From assembly GCA_036674765.1 (NCBI GenBank), contig JARVKI010000034.1:62001-126000 (forward strand): a stretch of DNA of 64,000 nt. The letters are read 5' to 3'. A model generated the notes under the pieces. That model saw only the letters and a program-made list of their open reading frames with translations. It ran no database searches and had not been told where the DNA came from. The stretch's first letter is position 1, and each line of letters opens with the position of its first letter. Origin of the DNA: Seiridium cupressi. Taxonomy: Eukaryota > Ascomycota > Sordariomycetes > Amphisphaeriales > Sporocadaceae. Of this stretch, positions 22,226 through 31,800 are shown one piece after another. The position numbers and the translations under genes are program-made.

Positions 22226-22681
22226 TTCAGTAGAGAAATACACACGAATCGGCTCGAATATATGATACCTGTCTTTCGACTTGGGAATCAAACTAACATA
22301 CGACACAATCTGTTGAAATATCATTCTTCGAACATGCAGTGTTGTATAGCCATCCTAGTCTTTGTCCTAAGGTCTGTCTGTATATGGCCAGCTTAATTAC
22401 AGTATATACGTCAACGTGAACAATGACCTCGCTCACGTTTCCATGCTTTCCCGACGTGCTCATCATATGCTTAAGCACTCGTGTGGCTTTCAAGAGTGCA
22501 TCGTCAACTCTTCGGCATTTGCACCGTCTCCCGGAAGCGGCCGGCATCCCCAACCCATGTCGTTCGGGAGTGAGCTCCGATGGAACGGCATTCCGATCTA
22601 CATTCACCATATCGCATCATAGAGGCTAGACTGCATATGCATCTAGGATCGAGATGACCCTTGATGTTTTATCGCGAAGGG

Positions 22682-22704
22682 AAAAAAAAAAAAAAAAAAA
22701 AAAA
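22682..22704. repeat. Homopolymer A tract (23 nt)
   Basis: 23 consecutive A residues about 170 bp upstream of the transporter ATG. It may act as a nucleosome-excluding promoter element, be a retroposed tail, or vary by slippage. Assembly length may be inexact. Confidence 0.7.
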
Positions 22705-22713
22705 GGTCCAGGC

Positions 22714-22774
22714 CGTGCAGTTCCATGCAAGGTAGGGATCAGCGATCTCGGCTACGGACGTGCAGGACCATGCA
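22714..22774. promoter_or_regulatory. Direct repeat CGTGCAG-N2-CCATGCA, two copies
   Basis: Copies at 22714-22729 and 22759-22774, 45 bp apart, differ only in the two central bases. They lie 100-160 bp before the transporter ATG, between the A tract and the start codon. Position and conservation suggest a factor-binding site; the factor is unknown. Confidence 0.4.
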
Positions 22775-22873
22775 GTCTACTGATAACTACACGGAGGTTG
22801 CTCGTGGGCAATATGGAAACCTTCTTGCTTTCGAGATTCGGTGTTGCTTCCTGAACCTGGACGATCTACAGAG

Positions 22874-24768
22874 ATGGCAGAAGCCGTTGATTTAAAGACC
22901 GCTCAGTAAGTCAGCAAGATTATACACTATATGCGCTAGGGCATGTACTTATCATGCCTTACAGGGTCACGTCGGCTAAGCTCGATGACAGCGAGCTGGC
23001 AAACACCCCAGATGGCGGAACCCCAAACGAGTATGAGAAGAATTCTCTTCGTCTCGTCAGTGACAAAATGCCCGTGGCAGTATGGCTTGTCTGCGTCGTC
23101 GAGACCGCGGAACGTTTCGCATACTACGGCATGGCTGGTCCACTACGTAAGTTTGCAATCTAGTAGAGTCCCATGACAAGATGAATGTATGTCTAGAGGA
23201 CTGATAATACTGCAGAGAACTACATGCAGAACCCGTACGGCAGCGCTCTCCGCCCCGGCGCCCTTGGACTCGGCCAGGCAAATGCCAGTAGTATTTCCTA
23301 TGGATTCACCTTCTGGATGTACCTGACCCCCGTCCTCGGCGGCATCATCGCCGATTCCTGGCTGGGGCGGTATCGCACCATCTGCATCGCCGTCTCCATC
23401 TACCTGTGCGGCCTGCTCCTGCTCTTCGTGACCTCCCTGCCCTACTCGCTCGAGCACGGCGCTGGCTTGGGCGGCTTCATCGCCGCCCTGTTTCTGATTG
23501 GCACAGGCGCCGGCGGTATCAAGTCGAACGTCTCGGTCCTCATATTCGAGCAGTATACAGAGACCAAGGCGAAGATCCTGACGCTGCCCAAGACGGGCGA
23601 GAGGGTTATCGTGGACCCGCAGACGACCATCTCGAACATTTACATGATCTTCTATAATGTCTTGTGTATTGGGTGCCTTTCTGGTATCCCAGCGACTTAC
23701 ATCGAGCTCCGCGTCGGCTTCTGGGCGGCGTATCTGGTGCCGTTCTGTGTCTTCTGGATTGCGATTGCAGCGCTTGTGTTGGGAAGAAAGAAATATGGTA
23801 AGGCAATTTCGCTGGTTCGTTCTCTCGCGTTGGAGTAATACTGAAGCTCGGCCACTATAGTTCGCAACACACCGCAGCCAGTTCTCGGCAAAGCCCTGAA
23901 AGCTCTTGGTATTGCCATCCGGGGCGGCTTCAAGATGGACGCAGCCAAACCATCTTATCGGGCCCAGCGAGGCGGCTCTACGTCTCACATCACCCGGGAC
24001 GACAAGTTCGTGGAGGAGCTGAAGCGCGGTCTGTATGCTTGCCGAGTCTTGTGAGTGCCCCGGACCATTCAACAACAGCTACTACTGATATCATCTCCCA
24101 GCATTCCGCTACCCATCGCCTGGCTCTGCTACCTACAAGCGGCAAACAACCTAGTCTCGCAAGCCGGCTCCATGGAGACGCACGGCCTGCCCAACGACAT
24201 CCTGTACAACTTCGAGTTGCTGGTCGAGATCGTGCTGATCCACATCATGCGCACCGTCATCTACCCGCTGCTGCGCAAGTGGCGGATCAAGACTGGGCCG
24301 ATCCGGCGCATCACGGCGGGCTTCCTGGCGGGCGTGCTGGCCATCGCGTGGGCGGCCATCGTGCAGAAGATCGTGTACTCGGCCGGGCCGTGCTACGAGT
24401 ACCCTCTGGCGTGCGAGGCGAGCGAGGGCGGCACGATCCCCAACCGCGTCAACGTCATGCTGCAATTCCCGTGCTACGTGCTGTTCGCGCTCAGCGAGGC
24501 CCTGTTCGCCATCACGGCCGCCGAGTACGCCTACACGAAGGCGCCGCGCAGCATGAAGAGCGTCGTCGCCGCGCTGAACCTGCTGACTGTCGCCGTGGCG
24601 AGTGCTCTGGGCATCGCTGTGTCGCGGGCTGCCGCCGATCCCGGCTTGACTGTCATGTATGCTGTCCTTGCGGCCGTGTATTTCGTGGTGACCTGTTTGT
24701 TCTATTATTTCTGCCACAGCTACGATCAACTAGAGGACGAACTGTTCGACCTTGATGCGCGAGACTGA
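22874..24768 (+). CDS. POT/PTR2-family proton-coupled oligopeptide transporter
   Basis: Exons 22874-22905, 22965-23146, 23216-23797, 23861-24050 and 24102-24768 give 550 aa; introns are 51-69 bp. The first exon encodes only ten complete codons. The POT signature E57-T-A-E60-R61-F-A-Y-Y-G, with the proton-coupling ExxER motif, is in the first membrane helix. The second half contains GGIIADSWLGRYRTI, a conserved POT loop, and about 12 membrane helices overall. The family imports di- and tripeptides, or in some branches nitrate and other compounds, with protons at the plasma membrane. At 550 aa it is slightly shorter than yeast Ptr2. It is co-oriented with the monooxygenase upstream. Confidence 0.9.
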
Positions 24769-25673
24769 TTGTGTATGCAACTTTGGTAATACATGATAAT
24801 GAAACAAACCTTCTACACTCCGCAAGAATATCAGCGGATGATAGACAGATAAATGGTATAGAATGAAAAACTTCCAATATTCAAAGATTGAATTAATTAA
24901 TGATATGACATTAAATTTTATAGCCATGTTACAATGTACGAAATCATCGTTATATGGTTGCAATATGCACATGGAATAATGAGGCTTAAAACGTATCAAG
25001 AGATCTCAGAAATGTCATGAAAATTGTCCAGACAATCGAGCAGATCAGATGCACAATGGAAAGGGCGTCACTCAAGTATATACCCAACATTGTAGTGATC
25101 AATGTATTTCAATTGTATAGTTTTGTATAGTTTAGATAGGAGTGATTCTCTCCAAGGTCTTTATGCCTTGAGCGAATGTCATCCATCTCGCGGTCGACGT
25201 CCAGAATCGTCCGGGATGACATTGGAAACTGCATGCAAAGCTGAGCCCATCCCCAAACAAATCGGCAAGTCGTCTATCGCCTTTCTAGCTCTTCCCTTGT
25301 CTTACAACGCTTGCCTCCCCCAAATCAGCAGACCCAACCTCGATCATAAGACAAAGGGGATATATGATACGTCCAAAAAGGACCAGCGGAGGTATCTTGC
25401 TGTGCCAAACCATATCTGTCGTTTGGCCATGTCGGAACATCTAGCTCCTCTCGAGAAATCATAGGTCGAGACCTTTCTTTTTGTGTCCCGTGCCCCCGAA
25501 CGCCAAACAAAGTACGCCAACCCACAATACACATTAAACATTGAGAGATCGCTGATCGTCTCTCACTGCCGCTCGGCATGTGCGAACGCCGAGCCCTCTT
25601 GTACACTCTAACAAAGGAAATCAACTCTTCAACGAAGGAGTTTGGTGGTTTGTGTTGTATCTCTTTTGTACAT
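24769..25673. other. Convergent intergenic region
   Basis: It lies between the 3' ends of the transporter (+) and MDM34 (-). It is AT-rich near 24850-25130. Several short open frames without motifs; no gene supported. Confidence 0.5.
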
Positions 25674-27789
25674 CTACTGGGTGGCTTCGTAGGCTGGAGG
25701 TGGAACATCGTCCCTCTCAGCCCAGAAAGTCGGATTTCGTTGCTTTTCGTCATACACTCGACGGGCAATTTCTCCCGCCATCTTGGTGATCCAAGCTTGC
25801 TCCAGGATTACTGAAGACGTCTCAGACCCGTCGTTTTGCTTCCGGTCAAGACTGAATGTGTTCCTGGAGGATGCTGTAGCCTCTTTAGCTTTTTCTCGTT
25901 GAGCTGTAGTGACCTCGGCCTCCTTCTCAGACGAGATTGCATGCGCTGTTTTCTCTGCCTCACTGTAAATCTCCATGTTCAATGGACTACGTGACGGCAA
26001 AGCCCTTCCCTCCCCAGTTCGAAACCGTACCGATCTCGGAGTACCCTGAGGCTGCAGTACTTGCTCATCCGGCTCTTCTGAGATGGTGGTTGCCATAGCT
26101 GGTTCGGAGCTCGGTCCGGCTACGGATGTCGTTTCTGACGAGGTGTCCCCCATTTCACTAGTTGTCTCACTAGCGGTACCGGACTGCGTACGGCGCAAAT
26201 TGACTACCCGGGTCTTCTTTTTCCTCGACATACGTGTAGTTCGTGCACCGCCGAGGTTCAAGCCAGTGGTAGCGGAATTCAAGCTGACCAACGACGGCCG
26301 AGATGATATTGAACCATTATCCAAACTGGCGACATCGGTGAAGGTGTATGTCGTCGAGCTGCCTTGAACCGACTGCGTACGCACCAGGCTCGGAGTAGCA
26401 TGTGGAGGTGAGCGTCCCGTCTCGATCCGCTCCATTGGTCCCAGCCAGGCGCGGAACATTGCATTCTGAATACCAGGGGTAAACAGCGACAGAGTTCGAT
26501 GCGACTCGTTCAAGGCAGCCAGCTTGAGCAAATTCTTTTGCGAGAAGAGGGAGTGTACCTCAGATCCTCCATCAAGAGATAAAGACGCAAGCTCATTTGC
26601 ATCTAACACGTGACCTCTCGAGTCGACGGCATCGGCTAGCGGCGCGGCGAACGGGTCAATAGCAACCTCGTCATCCGTCCTTTCCTTGGATGCGTCGGCG
26701 TCTTCCCGGGGCAGTTGGTCTGGACACCAGAGCCTCAAGGACAGCTTATGGATGATAGAGGGCAGCTCATCCATGAACAAGTTTCGCAATTGACCCTCGA
26801 TGGTCTTTTGCAGGTAGTCCCGGACAAACTGGATGGAGTCAAAGGTCGACGAGACCTTGATAGATTCAAGAGGGTCATTGCGGAAGACTATGGTCAAGCC
26901 TTTTTGCTTGGAAAATACCAATATCACGAAGGCCGACAGCTTGATCTCTGATAGTGTGATGGACAGAGGTATTGTCAGGCCGGCCGCCGCAGCTAATGGT
27001 TGCGGGGATGTGAAACTTGGCTTAGCTGATAGGTATGTGTTCAGAGGGTTCGCCTGTTTGTTGTTATATTAGTGTATGTTATGGTCCGGGAGCTTTCTTT
27101 AGCTTTGTGGTGTTGGGGAAAGCGCGAATCCCTGTGACTCCAATTTCGACATTCATGCGCAGCTCCACCAACGCGACGAACACGGGGAGAAAGCAGCAAT
27201 CATCGCGGCGATCCGAGAAATCCAGGGGAAAGGCATAGAACGCGAGGCTACGCGGGAAAAGGGAGGAAACACTTGCTGAGTGAATCGTGGGTTGAATGAA
27301 CGAGCGCTTGCTGTATGGTGGATGATGAATGATCAGAGTAGAGGACCCTGAATATCAAAGTCCACCCCTCCCGAGACGATCCGGGGAAATCTCCGATCAG
27401 ATAGACATGACAATCAATCTATCAGATGAACTGCGGGCTCAAAAGCCGAGTCTCTCGGAGGGGGTTTGAGTTGTCCAGATTGACGTCCCCATAGAGTAGA
27501 AATGAAAAGTATAAAGGCATACCTGAACTCTCGTCCTGAGCGTCAAGTACGCATCGCCCGAATAGCACATCTTGAAGATGCCCCTGAATCGATCCTCGGC
27601 GAGATCTCCTATCTCGAGGATCTCGAGCTCTGGGGGTACAGTGCCCAGATTGAACTCGGTAACGAGGATATCGTCGACGATGATGGGCGGTTTCGGGGAT
27701 TTGTTCAGGGCGGCTGTGAGGAGGTCGCGGGCTCGCTGGTAGAAGGATTCGTCCGCCGTCAGCGGCGACCAGTTGAAATTGAACGCCAT
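25674..27789 (-). CDS. MDM34: Mdm34, ERMES complex subunit
   Basis: Exons (minus) 27523-27789 and 25674-27053 give 548 aa. The N-terminus [20 protein letters not shown] and the segments [33 protein letters not shown] and [21 protein letters not shown] are hallmarks of Mdm34. Residues 1 to about 200 form the lipid-binding SMP domain. Mdm34 sits in the mitochondrial outer membrane and, with Mmm1, Mdm10 and Mdm12, tethers it to the ER for lipid exchange. The middle is Ser/Thr-rich and probably disordered. The C-terminus ends PPPAYEATQ, a PPxY motif of the type bound by Rsp5-class ubiquitin ligases. The single intron is 469 bp, far longer than any other here; donor GTATGC and acceptor CAG are both in phase 0 and rebuild [10 protein letters not shown]. 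Confidence 0.95.
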
Positions 27790-29105
27790 TGTGATCGTTG
27801 AGAGCGAATGACTTCGTTGTTTAGAGTCGCATCGTATGCATCTGTTGAGGGGGGGTCGCAAGCAGGAGGTGCGATCCGGGTCAAAGGATGGGTTGAAGCT
27901 TTTTTTTCTTGTATGCAGTGATGATACAGCCGGCTGGTAGTAGCGCGAAGGAGCTGAATCAAGCTGATGCGACTGGGTTGCGCGTGAATGAATGGGGTTC
28001 TCAGGCGTTTGAGATAATCGCGGAATAGCAGACTGATAAGCGTTGAAGCTGTGTATGTTGTACAGGGTCGGTAGGGGAAGGAGATGGTGGTTGCGGCTTG
28101 TGTGTGTGTGTGTGGTGGAAATATGACGCTATGCGCAAGCTCGTGTGCTTGCTCAGAGAACCTCTGGAGCGCCTCGGATTCGGGGGGTTTCGCGTGCGGC
28201 CTAGGCGCAGCAGCGTTCAAACTAGAATTTTTTGCAGCGAGAGCAGCAGCCCGGTGGAGCGGGCGATGAGCCAACCTGTGGAGCTGGCAAAGCGCAGGAA
28301 ACAGCGCGTGGCCCAAGGCGGCTAGCGTGGGCCGTCGATCCAATGATCCGGAAACCTTCAGATGATGCCATGGCCGTCACGCCCCAACTGCCGCCGAGTA
28401 CGTTGTATGTCACGCGAGCTGGGGATACCACTGCTGCTCTTCCCCGGCTTTGTCCGACCTGTCAAACATGGGGCTTTTGCAATTGCATCCGGCCAAAGCT
28501 GGGGTGATGAACGCCCTGGATGCATGGTACGGATCCGTGCTCTAGGATAATAGTGCGCTCTCTGCATGACGGTTATCCCAGTTGAGCGAATCTCTTGTAG
28601 TCATTCCACTTCATGGGGTGATTGTCTTTCCATGCGTCAGCCTCGCATCTGTTGGTGTTCGGCGAAGTCAGTCAGCGAGGCCATCTCCGCCTTGGCAAGA
28701 TATGCTGCCGTTCCCGGATTATGCACGTGAAATGCAGAGCAGGAAATTAGGGTGATCCTTCCACGGGAGTCTGGCTTCAACGTCGGTAAACTCAGCCGGA
28801 GCACCGACGGTCATTACCGGACTATGTCCTTAGAGTATACAATGAGAATAAGGTAAAACAACCAGCTCCAGGAAACGTGATTAGACATAGCCAGCATGAA
28901 TAGTAAGACACAACAGTTATGCCACTAATTACACAAGTCATTCAAATAGCTAAACTCATTATGGCACGGGTGATCTATTGTTGTGATTTCGATATTCGTA
29001 AATATCTAAATATTCAACTCGTCTTTGCCAACGGCATGCCTTCTCCTCCTGTATTGTTTTGTTCCGCGACGACCATGTTAAATAAATTGTCCTTCGGGTT
29101 CACGA
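27790..29105. other. 1.3-kb intergenic region between IPK1 and MDM34
   Basis: It contains the MDM34 promoter and the 3' flank of the kinase gene. Several overlapping open frames at 27800-28570 on both strands have biased composition and no motifs. A (TG)8 microsatellite lies at 28099-28114. No gene supported. Confidence 0.5.
28099..28114. repeat. (TG)8 microsatellite
   Basis: Eight TG units about 310 bp upstream of the MDM34 start codon. Likely a simple polymorphic repeat. Confidence 0.8.
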
Positions 29106-30167
29106 TTAGACAGCCTGTTCAAGTAAACACCTAGTCGCCATCCTCGGTGTCTCGGTTCCGTGATAATATCCATTGTCGACCAAATTCGTATGGCTGTGCT
29201 GCCAATACTCGGCCTTGCTCTCCCAATTCTTTCTATCCACGTCCGCCAGCTTGATCTCGACCTCGCCTTCCCCTGCGCGCACCATTCGAACAAAGCATGT
29301 ACAATCCCTCAGCGTCATGGCGAGCCCGAAATTTTCATTTTGCGGGTTTGTGAACATGGTGTCTCCCGAATCGCCTTGCACCTGCAAGTCTCTGAGCTTT
29401 TGAAAGATACCCGAGCTGGAGAAAGCGCGCTGGAGGCGATCTTGCTCAGATGACGACCAGTTAGGAGCGAGCAGCTTGATTGTCTCCAGCACGACAGCGG
29501 AGTCCGAGGCTACGAGGCCCAGAGGACATACTGGTGGCTTGGTTGTCTTGCCTTCGGCCTGCTTCTCGCCATTGCGATAGGCTTCACGAGCACATGTGCG
29601 GCACCGCGTTGCATCTGGAGGTGCTATGGGTGACTGTGCCAGCCACTTTGGCTTGAACTCGAGCCCTATATCCTCACGCCATGGCAGAGGGTTCATGTCC
29701 TGGATCAACATCGCGTAGCCCTCTGCTACCGAGCTCGAGGCTTCTTTTCGGCGCGAACGAAGGTCTCGCTCCGTATTCATTGCCGTAGTCGCCGGTGCTG
29801 GCACTCTCACTAGGAGCTGCGGTACCAGATGCTTCGTTCCGACTTTTGGCGCGACGACCCGCTCCCTGAATTGTTGGAGCTCCTCGTAGCTATGTGGTAG
29901 CGCGCCGTCGACATGCTTGGGGACGCGTAGTAGCCATCCCGCCAAGTAATCATCGCCCTGACGTGGTACGACTTTGAACACAGCATTGGCGCGCCCTTCG
30001 GCCACGTATTCAAAGTCGGCATTCATAGTGATATTTTCCACTGCTCCACGTAACGCATCCTGATGGTCAACCTTGCCGCCCGTCGAGAGCACTTCCAGCC
30101 CCGACCGCATTAGTTTATCGTTGTCTCCATGTAGCGAAGCCTCCGAAGGCTTAGAACCTGTAGCCAT
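29106..30167 (-). CDS. IPK1: Inositol-pentakisphosphate 2-kinase
   Basis: A single exon of 353 aa. It has the family's nucleotide-binding start EGRANAVFKVV (about 57-67), the WLLRVPK strand, the signature LEFKPKWLAQSP, the zinc-site-like RCRTCAREAYRNG and VCPLGL. Ipk1 phosphorylates the 2-position of inositol pentakisphosphate to make phytate, which acts in nuclear mRNA export and phosphate signalling. Length is in the usual fungal range. The C-terminal part, CFVRMVRAGEGEVEIKLADVDRKN, holds the expected catalytic-lobe Asp region. The start Met at 30167 is the first in the frame. Confidence 0.9.
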   Translation of the reverse strand: MATGSKPSEASLHGDNDKLMRSGLEVLSTGGKVDHQDALRGAVENITMNADFEYVAEGRANAVFKVVPRQGDDYLAGWLLRVPKHVDGALPHSYEELQQFRERVVAPKVGTKHLVPQLLVRVPAPATTAMNTERDLRSRRKEASSSVAEGYAMLIQDMNPLPWREDIGLEFKPKWLAQSPIAPPDATRCRTCAREAYRNGEKQAEGKTTKPPVCPLGLVASDSAVVLETIKLLAPNWSSSEQDRLQRAFSSSGIFQKLRDLQVQGDSGDTMFTNPQNENFGLAMTLRDCTCFVRMVRAGEGEVEIKLADVDRKNWESKAEYWQHSHTNLVDNGYYHGTETPRMATRCLLEQAV

Positions 30168-31483
30168 GATCCGTCACCTTATCTGGCGTGTCGCTGCCGG
30201 TACTTGACAGCTGGCAACAAAGAGAATTGCTTAGCTCTGGTTTGGAGAGATATGATGCTCTCTAAGTAGTTGGCTTTGTTGTAACGAAAAAGAAGACTTC
30301 CTCGTTCCCAAATCCTGGTGGATAATAGTCGCAAGCCAAGGTCTTGTATATCTTGAGCCAAGAAGGTTTCGACGCAAAGTCCAGAGAGTCCAGAGTTTAT
30401 TGTCTTTCGAGGCCAGTTGCGGCTGTCCAATGAATTTAACCGTATGAAAAGTGAATCAAAGACGCCCGTGTAACCAAGCCAAGTCACGACCGTCTAGATT
30501 AGGGAGTGAATGACGCAAGTGATTCTACCAGTAGTTTGTTACACAGAGAGGGTCTGCTGAGCAAAGACGTGATTAAGCGATTGTCTGTCGAGTGCCGAGT
30601 ACTGCGAGTCGGTATTGATCAAATATGCCGGCCAATTCTATGGTGGTGATGGAGCGAGGTATCACGGGTCAGTCATGTCAGGTCACGTAGCCATGGCAGT
30701 TCGTCGCTGCTGAGGCTCGGACGGCTAGCCAGGTAGTACGCTGTTCATGACAGCTTTTTCCAGCTGCGTTGGGCTTAGCGCTAATGCCGCTTTTACTCAG
30801 GCTCGGCTCAATCAATTATCAGCCACGTGCCCTAAGCAACCAGAATCATTAGAAGTTATGAGCAATTATGCAAAGACAATGGTTCTCAAGAAAAAGCCGT
30901 CTCTAATCGGAATGTACAGCCCTAGGCCAGCGTGGATTGCTGAACAGACATCATGGACCAGCGTAGCTAATATGTTAATATGACACGTTACTAGAAACAT
31001 TACTGTTGGAAGGTGACACGAGGTATCATACAGGCTACACCACCAACCCCAACAACGCTGTAACTAGCGTTCTCCTTCATTCTAGCCCAGTTTTATGCAT
31101 AGGCCAAACGTAGTATGGACTGTCAGCACTCCATAGCAATTAATCCTGTTGATACTAAATATACATTGTTTCGTCTCTCAAGTCATTCGCCCGTCGGTGA
31201 AGCTGTGAGTCCGACAAATGGTATTTTAATAGCCTTAGGAGATCGTAGTGGTTTGTGCTTGTCGGATGAGAGAGCCCAGAAGGGACTCTAGAACTGGGCT
31301 GATCTGAACAAGAAAATAGAAGAGTGTTTGTCACGATGTTCGCCAAGGCTTGGTAGGCCTCAGGTAAAGGTGTGGGATTGCTATTAACGAACGTTATTAG
31401 CGTTGATATCGGATTGGTAGAATCCGGACTTCTTATTAGCGTCGGAATATTACCAAAGCATGTATGGGACAGTAAATATATAG

Positions 31484-31800
31484 GGTAGTGAGGGTGAGAG
31501 ACTGCTGCGAGCGATGATTCTAGACTGGGAGAAAAAGGACATGACGCCAGTACCGATGTGGGGCAATATGGCTATGGGCTGGTGAAAGGGTGAGTTCGTT
31601 ACCAGTGCCAATTCCGTACTGACACAACTTCGATACGCTACCAGTATACATATGAGCCAGTGACATTCTGAACTAGTAAAAAATGGGCTCGCTAACACGT
31701 AAATGTGTTACCAGTACTGATATGGGCTAGTGAGGCTGTGAGGTGGTGGAAGGGCGAGCTCTCCACAAGCATCATTCTAAACTGGCGAAACTGCCAATCA
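31484..31800. repeat. Degenerate, irregularly spaced repeat zone
   Basis: Related blocks recur: CCAGTACCGATGTGGGG (31547) versus CCAGTACTGATATGGGC (31711), with partial copies at 31602 and 31641. GGTGAAAGGGTGAGTTC (about 31581) resembles GGTGGAAGGGCGAGCTC (about 31743). An ATTCTARACTGG block recurs near 31517 and 31773. Many differences are C/T or G/A transitions, as repeat-induced point mutation would leave, but too few sites are available to test this by eye. Confidence 0.4.

Larger units (their letters stand above)
22226..22873. other. Intergenic region before the peptide transporter
   Basis: No gene. It contains a 23-nt A tract and a 16-nt direct repeat shortly before the transporter start, both listed separately. 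Confidence 0.5.

Noticed and set aside
17137..24768. Classical secondary-metabolite gene cluster
   Set aside because: No polyketide, non-ribosomal peptide, terpene or dimethylallyl synthase gene is present in or near the block.
27800..28570. Overlapping open frames on both strands upstream of MDM34
   Set aside because: GC-biased sequence gives long frames in several phases at once; none has domain features.
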